This document shows, one piece after another, positions 15,801 through 23,539 of a stretch of DNA of 46,254 nt. The stretch comes from Geobacter sp. UBA6151 (GTDB taxonomy: Bacteria > Desulfobacterota > Desulfuromonadia > Geobacterales > Pseudopelobacteraceae), in the NCBI GenBank assembly GCA_002423105.1, contig DIUT01000036.1:1-46254 (forward strand). The letters run 5' to 3'. The notes under the pieces are model-generated. The model was not told the origin of the DNA, did no database searches, and was given only the letters and a program-made list of their open reading frames with translations. Numbering within the stretch: position 1 is the stretch's first letter; each line of letters starts with the position of its first letter. Both the position numbers and the translations under genes were made by a program.

Positions 15801-17704
15801 GCATCTGCCTTCTTAAACACAATAGTTCCAGCTATTAATCGATCTGGATCAAGGTAGACCCGACTCGCGGCATAGTCAAAGATGAGGTGATGGCGAAAGC
15901 TCACATAGCGTTCATCTGCAGACGGTATCAGAACCCCTTGCCGAAGCAGTGCCTGGAGCGCAGTAGGGTCACCTTCAGCAACGTCGATGCGTGGTGCGCG
16001 CAATGATCTTGCACGCACCATCGAATCGACAACATGCTTCAATCGGACATCGGCAGCCTCGCCAAGTGCCACAACACGGTGGTCCCAGTAAAGCCGCAAC
16101 AGCTCAACCTGTGAATCGACAGTCGCGAATTCCTCGGATTCGATTCCAGTAGCAACTAGTTCTGCAAGCAATCGCGTATTGAAAGGCACAATTGCCAGCT
16201 CCTGTAGTCTCGCAGGAGCATGGGCCAAGGCTGCGGCAAGTGCTGGAGCAGGTGCAAGAAGCTTCTCCAACTCCTCTGGCGTCCAGGTCGGAACCTTAAT
16301 GTGCCGAACATCAGGAAAGCTGGGATCGGCAAGTAGACTTTGCGGAGGCTTTCCTTTAAACAGGCTTCGAAGCTGTTGTCCAAGGCGCAAATCGAAAGTA
16401 CGAATCGAAGCAACGACCTTCCAGCGCCCATTTACTGAAATTAGTTCCGATATCAAACTCCTGAAGACTGCCTCGCTTGCGCCCCCACGCGTGGCGTCCA
16501 GTGCATCGATCATCACAAAGCCAGGCCGATCTCCATCCCATCTACCTAAGACTTCCAGCAGAGGATGCCTCAACCCCAACTCCCTTCCGAGACCCTCAAG
16601 GCTTTCTACGGGGAGACGATCTACAGCTAGTTCCAAAACGTCATAGCCCATTCCCCGTAAGTCACGGCTGGTGGCGTTGATAACAGCACTCTTTCCCGCC
16701 CCAGGTTCACCAATGAGAAGAAGCGAGCTTTCAAGAACAGCATCGCGTACTAAGCCTTGACATGTCCGTTGGATATTAACCGTCTTGCCGGCCTCGGTTT
16801 CAATCTCTTCATATCGACTCAACGCGTCTTGTACCCGTGCAGAATGGGCTAACAAAGCATTCACATCAGCTCGGTAGGTCTCCGGCGCCTGCAACCTCGC
16901 GCCTGCCTGAGTGAGACGCCTGCGTAAAGTCGGTTCATCTACACCGGAACGAGTCGCCATCAACTCTTGGCAAATCCCAAGCAACAGGCCAAGCACCTGT
17001 TCTCCATCGGTCGCTGTCCCGAGTGCGGAGCCCAATACAACTGAAGTTGCAGTCCAGTCAGCGCCTTCAAAATCATAGGTCAAGACCACAGTCAGCCTTG
17101 ATAAGTCGGCAATGATCTCTTCGGTGAGCAACTCAGATGAGAGAACGCTCCAACTCGCGCTCACGCAGGCGTCAAAATCAGCCAATGCGGTTTCCTGCAA
17201 TTCCGATAGTGGTCGGACCGTGCCTATTCCAGGTTGACGTCTTGCATTAAGTCCTTCTGCCAAATGCTGACGAATAGGCGCGGACGATTTTGGGCCAACT
17301 GCGATCAGGAATCGGTCGCGCTGTTGATCAAGTGGCCTGTCCCATTCTCGGCCACCATTACCTGTATGGCAAGCAAGGTAATGCCGAATCAGTTGTCCGA
17401 CCGTCTTTGCAAACTCGCTATCGGGTTTTCTGGATACCTGAAGCGACACTTTAGCTTGGATAGCGACAAAACCACCAGCATCGGTCGCCACAAGGATGTC
17501 GTCGACGGGGGCTTCCGTCTCGAACCTAACCCACAGCGGTTTGGCATCACCCAACCTGAGTCGCGGATCCAGAGGACGCTCAGCAACCAGTTCTGCGCCT
17601 ATGAACGCTCCAAGAGATGCCTGAAAGCGTACACCGGATGCAGTGGCATCACCGCCGCCCTTTGCCAACAAACTATTATCATTCTTTGCTCTATTACCAG
17701 CCAT
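12812..17704 (-). CDS. Very large nuclease-STAND NTPase protein (Avs-like), second gene of the island operon
   Basis: This protein of 1630 residues has three parts. Residues 23-90 look like a Cap4/Mrr-type restriction-endonuclease fold: GVRFQASLGAFIGAEL, E62, D68/D69 and Q83-A-K85 (VAIQAKVS). Residues about 300-600 form a STAND-like P-loop NTPase with Walker A GEPGAGKS (K338) and Walker B FVMIDALD (D400). The remaining 1000 residues are unannotated, mostly helical, as in the repeat sensor regions of Avs and other NLR-like defence proteins. By architecture it could recognise a phage component, oligomerise and cut DNA, but I cannot tie it to a specific Avs type. GAGG precedes the ATG; it lies 45 bp after the helicase gene. 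Confidence 0.8.
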   Translation of the reverse strand: MAGNRAKNDNSLLAKGGGDATASGVRFQASLGAFIGAELVAERPLDPRLRLGDAKPLWVRFETEAPVDDILVATDAGGFVAIQAKVSLQVSRKPDSEFAKTVGQLIRHYLACHTGNGGREWDRPLDQQRDRFLIAVGPKSSAPIRQHLAEGLNARRQPGIGTVRPLSELQETALADFDACVSASWSVLSSELLTEEIIADLSRLTVVLTYDFEGADWTATSVVLGSALGTATDGEQVLGLLLGICQELMATRSGVDEPTLRRRLTQAGARLQAPETYRADVNALLAHSARVQDALSRYEEIETEAGKTVNIQRTCQGLVRDAVLESSLLLIGEPGAGKSAVINATSRDLRGMGYDVLELAVDRLPVESLEGLGRELGLRHPLLEVLGRWDGDRPGFVMIDALDATRGGASEAVFRSLISELISVNGRWKVVASIRTFDLRLGQQLRSLFKGKPPQSLLADPSFPDVRHIKVPTWTPEELEKLLAPAPALAAALAHAPARLQELAIVPFNTRLLAELVATGIESEEFATVDSQVELLRLYWDHRVVALGEAADVRLKHVVDSMVRARSLRAPRIDVAEGDPTALQALLRQGVLIPSADERYVSFRHHLIFDYAASRVYLDPDRLIAGTIVFKKADAIGLMLGPALTFVLRELWHVSEGHESFWKAVICLLGDDDCDPVLRSVAARAASELPIESEDARYWSDRIVVGEVSAVKSVTHVVGALAVRLEDKEPTVLAPWAAFVARLSVRVDVVAWPVRTMSYLLTERVKEPADRTNLGTAARALLTFALGQDRHTGLVDSAIAFVADTYDTDPDSSRTLLRCVFDEERFAKFGPEESPDLARKIDVIAPVDPDFAVEIYKEIYGKSVRDDRVIPMSSSQIMGLTSNARQDFDMARYSLGEFYPKFLASHPEHATDALVAAVEGYVGREHALQEKVDALEFIVAGQPVRLLVDLSYIWASDPEDQYRQDADVLIAAFRDHLVTAPPENAIRTAERVIRQNRMAVLWSRLFMVAAQRPDVFGEMIWPYASRDQFLVTLDTRKDAIDAVAAIYAAIPEDERRAFEVAVPHFDFSTFLDPDKARDDLFERLFGTIGADNIVTEEAKGRIPRNVGVTRNERPYRTYMSSGSPEPYWWLKKENVDLDAPANAALREAIDATKVAFRLESGEPSTTTPLTDAMDMLRALLTAISDAETADAAPTLLIYAEGILAQGLEKTAGYKELKEPDHRGLAFELSDIVLRSAQSLSPEVMEDTEARFEQSVSWGSPAPRVDAAQAAFDLCLVDVALYERLRPWIEKMLSDPHPAVRLAAATRLVRLWDIDRPGMWQLAEMVLRNDHNIGVLDHFANRFLGATLHHDPVRVETLTLLLLQRFVAEERQPAKHLIQNLGGIVALLWVSHARPVAGEVVEGWLNDPFNHKEPLEKAIQTLRSGLVLGYADEDAGQDDIRHRSQIVVARSIEVAAQRLEALLDNAQRTENEQSEAETYAKLIDTACSQIFFASGSLKSRSDENQGIPPGNRMKFLDELEPTLRRIGEVGTPHTIHYLLQLLEFLLPTDPPRIFDLAAHALLRGGRQHGYQYESLGADLLVRMVGQCLADYREVFEDPQRRQLLIECLEAFLAAGWPAARRLLYRLPELLQ

Positions 17705-17749
17705 TCTGAACCTCGAGAAACTGTGCTAAGTCTATGGACATAAAAACTA

Positions 17750-20700
17750 TTACCCACCCCGCCGATTATCCTCAAACATCTCCACCGGCATAGAATGCCT
17801 TAGCCGCCACACCATCTTGATCGGACGTTCGCTCTCGTAACTGACCATATCCACTGGCCCCAGATAGGTGAACGGCACCGTGACGTTGTTCCGCTTCTTC
17901 TGATCTCGGGCAAAGACCAGGATCGTGTAACCCCGCTCTTGATGGTGAATCAGGTTCTGCCCGTCAGTGTGATGCTGCGCGGTATTTGCCTGCGACTCCC
18001 AATGCATAAGCTCCCTGCTGATGGGGTAATCGGCATACATGGTGCTCGGTGAGAACTCTTTCTCGGTCTTCTGAAAGGTGACCAGCAGCACATAGGTCTT
18101 TACGTCAGCAAAGTGGAATAAACCCACGCCGGTCTGCCCGGAAGTCTCCAGGTTCGCCCGGCCAAAGACCGCCTGAATCTCTTTGCCGCCGTAATGGGCA
18201 TGCAGCTCCAGCGGGCAGGGAAAGGGGAGTTGCGGAATCAGGCCGCTGACCTCGGTGGTATCCTGCGACCAGGCAAGGATTTCGTCTAGGTCAGCCAGGA
18301 TCGACGGGTTGCGTGCCAGGCGATTGAAGGCATCTTCGAGGGAGGTAAAACCGAGATTGCTCCCTTTGTCTCCCCAGATCCTGTAGTAGAGCAACATGGC
18401 CGCATCCCCTGCCATCGTCAGCGCCTCGTCAATAGCTCCCTGGGCGATTTTGCCTAGAACTTCACGCAGCAGGGCAATTTCCTGCGGGCCGTTGATGAAG
18501 GCGGCGCGCACGAGGGTCCTGCTTAACCTCTCCAAGTCAGGATCATTGGGAATTGGGCCTAGCAGCGCCTTGGCTTTCCATTCTGACCATGTCTCCTTGA
18601 CCAACAGAACTTCCGGATCGTAGTCGTGGTAACGGATAAAATTGCCGAAGGTCAGCTTCTGTCCGCTTTCGCTGGTGAAGGTTTGCAGCCGGTCCGGTAC
18701 CTGCACATTCAACCTGCCCAGATTCTCCCTGATGTTCTCCAGCACGTACTGCCGGGAGAGGCGGTCGAGCTGAATGGAGCAACCAGCCGGGAGGTGGGGG
18801 AAATCCTGCTCAACTTCCTTATCGATGGAAAAGCGGTGCCGGGGGAGGAGCGCTTTCAACTTGGTATCGACCCGGTAGCGGCGATGGGTCTGGCCGACAA
18901 AATCTAGTACAGTGAGACAGTCCTTGCCAGGTGCATGGCGCAGGCCGCGCCCAAGCTGCTGGAGGAAGACAGTCAGGCTCTCAGTAGGGCGGAGGAACAG
19001 CACGGTGTTTATCTCCGGGACGTCCACCCCTTCACTCAGTTTGTCCACGGTAAAAAGGAAAGTAAGCCGGCCGTTTATCAAGTCTGCCAGCAGCTCACGG
19101 CAACTCTCACTGTCTACGCCGGAAACAAAGGCAGCGGCAGGGATTCCCAAGTTGGAAAAGGTGTCTGCCATGAACTGGGCATGTCTGATGGTGACGCAGA
19201 AACCAATTCCCTTGATGGTGGTGAGATCAGGTTCGTAGCGGTTGAGGGCGGTGACAATGGCATTGACCCGCTTTGTGGCGCTGACGTTATCCAGCACATA
19301 GACGTTTTCCAGGGCCGAGGCATCGTATTTGCCGTTGCGCCAGAACTGCTCCCCGTTGAGGGCGATCGGATCGGCAACGCCGAAATAGTGGAAGGGACAA
19401 AGGAGCTTTTCCTCCAGAGCTTCCGGGAGACGAATCTCGGCGGCAAAGCGATTACCAAAGTCGGCAGCCACGTTGTCACCATCCATCCGCTCCGGGGTGG
19501 CGGTTAGGCCGAGCAGAATCTGGGGTGTAAAGTGGTCAAAGAGTGGCCGATAGCTGGATGCTGTGCCGTGGTGAGCTTCGTCAACCACAATGTAATCATA
19601 GAAGCCGCTCCCGACCTGTTCCCAGAGGCGGCGACTGGCCAGCATGCCGACGGAACAGAAGAGGTGTTCCAGACGATTGGCCTGAAACTGACCGACCAGC
19701 AGTTCACCGAAATTCTGGTCGCGGAGAACATTGGCAAAGGTGGCTTGGGCTTGCTGAAGAATCTCCTGCCGGTGGGCTACAAAAAGAAGCTTGGCCTGCT
19801 TCTGCTGCTTCTCGAAGAAACGCTTAAAATCAAAGGCGGCGACCACCGTTTTGCCGGTGCCGGTGGCGGCAATCACCAGGTTGCGCCAGCGATTATGGGC
19901 AATACGCTCCCGCTCAAGTGCTTCCAAAATCCGCTCCTGAAACGGGTGCGGACGCAGGTCGAAGAAGGCGGCCGGGCCGTTCTGCTGGGGATTGCGGGCT
20001 CGGTCAATGGCAGTGCGAAATAGTGTCGGATTCTCGGCATCAAAGGAGATGAATTCGCGACTGTTCCAGTATGTTTCGAATTCGACGGAGAACTTTTCGA
20101 GGATGTGCCCCATATCCTGCGTGGTGACCTTGAGGTTCCACTCCAGGCCGCTGGTGATGGCAGCATGAGACATGTTGGCCGAGCCGATGTAGGCCGTGGA
20201 AAAGCCACTGTTGCGCTTGAAGTGATACGCCTTGGCATGGAGTCTGGTTCTCTCTGTGTCGTAGGAGACGCGAACCTCGACGTTCGGCAGCTTCGCCAAC
20301 CACTCCACCGCCGGGGCATCGGAGGCCCCCATGTAGGAGGTGGTAATCAGCCGCACCGGTATATCCCGGTCACGCAGATCCTCAAAGGCTGGCATCAGCA
20401 GGCGCAGGCCGGACCATTTGATAAAGGAAACAAGTATGTCCACCCCATCGGCGGAGCGCATCTCTTCCAGCAATTCATGACCAAGCTGCGGTTCTTGGGG
20501 TGAGCCGGTGAAGAGACTGCTTTCTGTCAACGAAGTGTGAGGACGGGGAATACCTGACCTGCCATAATGCGGTGGGGTGATTTCGAGGAGGATCGGCTTT
20601 TGTTCCTGAATCAGACGATGTTTGTCGAAGTGGCCTCGACCCGGCTCGCTGGCGACATGCCCGAGAAGATGATTGCAGAGGGCAAGGCGTTTTTCCGGGT

Positions 20701-20878
20701 CGGATTCTTCGCGCAGTGCCTGTTCAAGTACCTTGGCCACAAATGATGCATACTTGGCGGGCTGTTCCTCCAGATCGATTTTACCAAAGACGGTCCGAAG
20801 TTCCGGGTGCCGCGCCAGTACATCGCGCAGATACTCGTCGAGCAGTGCTTCGTATATTCCGGGAGAGAATGGCTGCAT
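17750..20878 (-). CDS. PLD nuclease-SF2 helicase-DUF3427 protein, first gene of the island operon
   Basis: This 1042-residue protein combines: an N-terminal helical region; a phospholipase D-type nuclease domain with HAKAYHF (H214, K216) and GSANMSHAAI; an SF2 helicase core with Walker A AATGTGKT (K343), DEAH at 433-436, GLTATPER and motif VI QQLGRGLRHA; and a C-terminal DUF3427-like part. One HKD motif per chain implies the nuclease works as a dimer, as is usual for this class. Relatives occur in defence islands and beside restriction genes. It is followed closely by the NTPase and nuclease genes on the same strand. Motifs are intact, so activity is plausible. Confidence 0.92.
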   Translation of the reverse strand: MQPFSPGIYEALLDEYLRDVLARHPELRTVFGKIDLEEQPAKYASFVAKVLEQALREESDPEKRLALCNHLLGHVASEPGRGHFDKHRLIQEQKPILLEITPPHYGRSGIPRPHTSLTESSLFTGSPQEPQLGHELLEEMRSADGVDILVSFIKWSGLRLLMPAFEDLRDRDIPVRLITTSYMGASDAPAVEWLAKLPNVEVRVSYDTERTRLHAKAYHFKRNSGFSTAYIGSANMSHAAITSGLEWNLKVTTQDMGHILEKFSVEFETYWNSREFISFDAENPTLFRTAIDRARNPQQNGPAAFFDLRPHPFQERILEALERERIAHNRWRNLVIAATGTGKTVVAAFDFKRFFEKQQKQAKLLFVAHRQEILQQAQATFANVLRDQNFGELLVGQFQANRLEHLFCSVGMLASRRLWEQVGSGFYDYIVVDEAHHGTASSYRPLFDHFTPQILLGLTATPERMDGDNVAADFGNRFAAEIRLPEALEEKLLCPFHYFGVADPIALNGEQFWRNGKYDASALENVYVLDNVSATKRVNAIVTALNRYEPDLTTIKGIGFCVTIRHAQFMADTFSNLGIPAAAFVSGVDSESCRELLADLINGRLTFLFTVDKLSEGVDVPEINTVLFLRPTESLTVFLQQLGRGLRHAPGKDCLTVLDFVGQTHRRYRVDTKLKALLPRHRFSIDKEVEQDFPHLPAGCSIQLDRLSRQYVLENIRENLGRLNVQVPDRLQTFTSESGQKLTFGNFIRYHDYDPEVLLVKETWSEWKAKALLGPIPNDPDLERLSRTLVRAAFINGPQEIALLREVLGKIAQGAIDEALTMAGDAAMLLYYRIWGDKGSNLGFTSLEDAFNRLARNPSILADLDEILAWSQDTTEVSGLIPQLPFPCPLELHAHYGGKEIQAVFGRANLETSGQTGVGLFHFADVKTYVLLVTFQKTEKEFSPSTMYADYPISRELMHWESQANTAQHHTDGQNLIHHQERGYTILVFARDQKKRNNVTVPFTYLGPVDMVSYESERPIKMVWRLRHSMPVEMFEDNRRGG

Positions 20879-20890
20879 AATACGGAGGCC

Positions 20891-21712
20891 TCACATAACA
20901 AACTGCAGGTATTTCTGCCGGGCTACAAAAGCAAACCCTTTTCCCAATTCCAGGAGAAACGTCTGGAGATTGCCGATAATGGCCTCTTCAATCTTCGACT
21001 CATGCAAGACAGATGAATCCGGCAAACCAAGAAAATCCAGAATATACGGGCTCTTGATGGTGTCGGCAGGTGTTGCGACCGTTTGCCCTTCGCGGGTTAA
21101 TTCCAGCACACCTTCCTTGTTACTGCTTTTCAATAGTCTTGCGAAGAGAAACGTATGAATCTGTCGCTCCAACAGCTCAACATCCCAACCCTCTTTTTCA
21201 GCCTCAATCTCATAAAAGAGCCGCTCGTTCAGATGTTCAACATTCATCAAAGCCCGGTAATGAGTCCAGCCAAGGTTCGGAGAAAAGCCCATGGACGCCT
21301 CTGTTTTCTCAACGGCCTGGGCCATATCATCCAAAACGCCACTTTGGATGTGGCGTTTTTTATTGGTGTCCAATTCGCCACCTGTGATGTGGCGAATCTC
21401 CGGATCACGATCCGCATAAACGGTGTAAAAGGTACGAAAATAGCGCAGGTTGGTTGTAGAAAAACCGCGACCATATTTTTGCGTTAATTGCAGGGAAAGT
21501 TGCTCGATAAGCTGCTTGCCGTATTCTGCCCGTTCTTTTCCGCCTTGTATTTCAAGCACGATTTCACGACCGATCAACCAATATGCGATCACCATATTGT
21601 TGTTGACCGCACGTAAGGAATTGGTTCTTGCCCGTTCGAGAATTGAGACTACCCGGTCAAAGAGGTTGGAACCGTCCGCTGCCGCGAGTTTTTGATTATA
21701 TTTTCTCATCAT
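20891..21712 (-). CDS. YhcG (DUF1016) family protein lacking its C-terminal nuclease core
   Basis: The 273 residues include the DUF1016 N-terminal domain (about 10-120; NNNMVIAYWLIGREI, then YGRGFSTTNLRYFRTFY) and the linker and first helices of the PDDEXK part (SPNLGWTHYRALM, then IEAEKEGWDVELLERQIHTFLFARLLKS). In YhcG proteins the segment LLELGKGFAFVARQ is followed by about 90 residues with the acidic catalytic core. Here the frame stops 6 residues after ARQ, 12 bp before the helicase start, so the nuclease centre is missing. This is probably a truncation caused by arrival of the operon next door. Two perfect hairpins occur within the gene (21333-21397). Confidence 0.88.
   Translation of the reverse strand: MMRKYNQKLAAADGSNLFDRVVSILERARTNSLRAVNNNMVIAYWLIGREIVLEIQGGKERAEYGKQLIEQLSLQLTQKYGRGFSTTNLRYFRTFYTVYADRDPEIRHITGGELDTNKKRHIQSGVLDDMAQAVEKTEASMGFSPNLGWTHYRALMNVEHLNERLFYEIEAEKEGWDVELLERQIHTFLFARLLKSSNKEGVLELTREGQTVATPADTIKSPYILDFLGLPDSSVLHESKIEEAIIGNLQTFLLELGKGFAFVARQKYLQFVM
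21333..21397. repeat. Two perfect inverted repeats inside the YhcG gene
   Basis: First repeat: AAAACGCCAC (21333-21342) and GTGGCGTTTT (21350-21359) with a 7-base loop. Second: ATTCGCCAC (21373-21381) and GTGGCGAAT (21389-21397), also with a 7-base loop. Both share the core GCCAC-N7-GTGGC and each encodes an RHI peptide (RHITGGEL and RHIQSGVL), in the variable linker between DUF1016 and the nuclease part. The coding frame is kept. Confidence 0.92.
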
Positions 21713-21836
21713 CTATTTCCATAACTCTGTCAGGCAGGAAACTACCCATACCAACCTCACATATAACCGATTTTATTAACCATACAACAGATGTGCGACA
21801 GATTACGTCATACCAAAACTTTTAAATAATCTTTCG

Positions 21837-22235
21837 TTACCAGAGCACTTTCAATCCAAGTTTTCGATAATCAGCAAAAGCACTGTCCTGGGAGATGAGT
21901 GTCAACTTGTGGGATATGGCCTGCCAAATAATCAGACGGTCAAAAGGGTCTTTGTGTTCCATACGAGGCAAGTGGTGGAAGGTGGCGGCATCATCAGCGG
22001 CAATCGGCAGTATATCAAAACCCGATTGACAGACTACGGCGGGAAACTCATCCGGAGTTATGCCAGACAGTTCCAGTTTTCCGGTGGCAAATTTGAGAGA
22101 AATTTCCCAAAAAGAAACCACGCTGACTGAAACGGTTACTTCCGGATTTTTGATGATATCCGAGGCTTTTTTACCAAGTCGGGATGGGTCAAACAGCGTC
22201 CAGAGGAGGGCATATGTATCAAGCAGGTAATTCAT
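21837..22235 (-). CDS. PIN-domain ribonuclease toxin (VapC-like)
   Basis: The 132-residue protein begins with the PIN pattern NYLLDTYALLW (first acidic site D6) and has SFWEISLKFATGKLEL, a DPFDRLIIWQA block with further acidic residues, and LTLISQDSAF at the end. PIN toxins cleave RNA with a metal-dependent four-acid centre, and all of it seems present. It overlaps the Phd/YefM-type antitoxin gene by 4 bp (ATGA), giving antitoxin-toxin order. Pairing of a PIN toxin with a Phd-type antitoxin is common. Confidence 0.93.
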   Translation of the reverse strand: MNYLLDTYALLWTLFDPSRLGKKASDIIKNPEVTVSVSVVSFWEISLKFATGKLELSGITPDEFPAVVCQSGFDILPIAADDAATFHHLPRMEHKDPFDRLIIWQAISHKLTLISQDSAFADYRKLGLKVLW

Positions 22236-22471
22236 AACGACAGCAATTCATCATCATTAATCTTGAAGTCAGCCGAAACTGAAAACGTCGCCTTGCCAGC
22301 CAAAAGGCCGAGAGTGCGTACAGGTTTGCCTTCATAGCGATCATAGGGAACCAGCACGGCAATTTTCTCCTTTTTCTTGCCATAGCTGATGACAACATCC
22401 TCTCCATGCTGCACAAAATCAAGCACCTGGGAAAAATGGGCTTTAAAATGTCCAACCGTCATTGTTTGCAT
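22232..22471 (-). CDS. Phd/YefM-type antitoxin
   Basis: This 79-residue protein shows the Phd/YefM N-terminal DNA-binding fold: TVGHFKAHFSQVLDFVQHGEDVVISYGKKKEKIAVLVPYDRY. The C-terminal tail (FSVSADFKINDDELLSL) should cover the toxin active site. The start at ATG 22471 follows a GGAGG site by 8 bp. It lies upstream of the PIN toxin gene and overlaps it by 4 bp; the region 22472-22678 upstream holds only its promoter and no gene. Confidence 0.93.
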   Translation of the reverse strand: MQTMTVGHFKAHFSQVLDFVQHGEDVVISYGKKKEKIAVLVPYDRYEGKPVRTLGLLAGKATFSVSADFKINDDELLSL

Positions 22472-22678
22472 TTGGAAACCTCCATTGCCTTACAACAATA
22501 TCCTGCTTTCGTGTCACGTTGTCAAGAAAACGAACGAAACAGTCAGAAAAAATCAGCCACCTCTCACTCCCCATCCGTCCCAACCAACCCTTTTGCATCG
22601 CTTCCATCAAGCTCAAGAAATGGCGGCGTGCTCTTGATCCGCTTCTCAGTGGCACTGGAGCATGAGAACGATAGAAAC

Positions 22679-23511
22679 TTATTCCCTGAGTTGCTTAATT
22701 GTCGATGCAGCTGTAAGCACCTGCATCTGGCGAATGGCTATTTCATTAAGACGCTTGAGACGGTCTCCTTGAGACAGCCCCATGTGAATAAGCTCGGCAT
22801 TCATCCCCTCGATATTTGCCAGCACCAGCAATTGTTCAATGGTGGCGTAGTCGCGCATGTTGCCTTCCATTTCCGGGTTGGTTTCCCGCCATTGTTTTGC
22901 CGTCTGACCAAATAGGGCGACATTGAGTACATCGGCTTCGTGGGCATAGATAATGGCAGCCTGTGATGGAGTCACTGCGGCTGGAACCAGATGCACCTTG
23001 ATGGCATCGGTGTGGATACGATAGTTAAGTTTGGAAAGAGTGCGATTCAGATTCCAGGCAAGCGACAGGCGATGATTTTCATCCTCTTTGAGCCGCTGAA
23101 ATTCTTTGATAAGGTAGAGCTTAAATTCAACAGATATCCAGGCGGCAAACTCAAAAGCGATATCCTTGTGTGCGTATGTACCGCCATAACGGCCCGGCTT
23201 GGAGACGAGGCCGCTGGCATTGGTAGCATCTATCCATTGCCGTGGGTCAAGACAAAGCTGTTAAGTCCCGCTCTATTTTTAAACCCCTCGAATTCGAGGG
23301 GTTTAAAATCGATAGTATGTAATCGCTCCCATATACCCAAAAATTCAATAGTGTTACGGTTTCTCATCCAGTTCTGGATAACATGATCTGATCTATCAGG
23401 TTCTTTGTGCTTAGCGATATCTGTCAGGGAAATATACTCATCACTCGCCTGACTGAGTATAGTGATGGCGGTTCCTTGAACCTCAATGGTACTTTTCTTT
23501 ACTTTGCTCAT
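22679..23511 (-). pseudogene. KilA-N domain gene broken by a single-base frameshift
   Basis: The 5' part (from ATG 23511: TIEVQGTAITILSQ, DEYISLTDIAKHKEPDRSDHVIQNWMRN) and the 3' part (KPGRYGGTYAHKDIAFEFAAWISVEF through to STIKQLRE) are the two pieces of one KilA-N protein of about 277 residues. They are in different frames. Adding one base in the GGG at 23244-23246 restores LTPRQWIDATNASG, as in homologues. So either a real 1-bp deletion or a sequencing error has split the gene. KilA-N proteins are phage-type DNA-binding proteins often carried in defence islands. A 32 bp palindrome lies within the gene. Confidence 0.9.
23277..23308. repeat. Perfect 32 bp palindrome inside the KilA-N gene
   Basis: The left half TTTTAAACCCCTCGAA (23277-23292) is followed directly by its exact reverse complement TTCGAGGGGTTTAAAA (23293-23308), with no loop. 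It encodes DFKPLEFEGFK, in the part of the protein that links the WERLH segment to NRAGLNSF. Confidence 0.93.
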
Positions 23512-23539
23512 ATCATTTGCCTTTATTTCTTCCCCGCTA

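Noticed and set aside
21333..21397. CRISPR-like repeat pair
   Set aside because: Two similar hairpins 40 bp apart in the YhcG gene are in frame, only two in number, and have different arm sequences beyond the core; no array.
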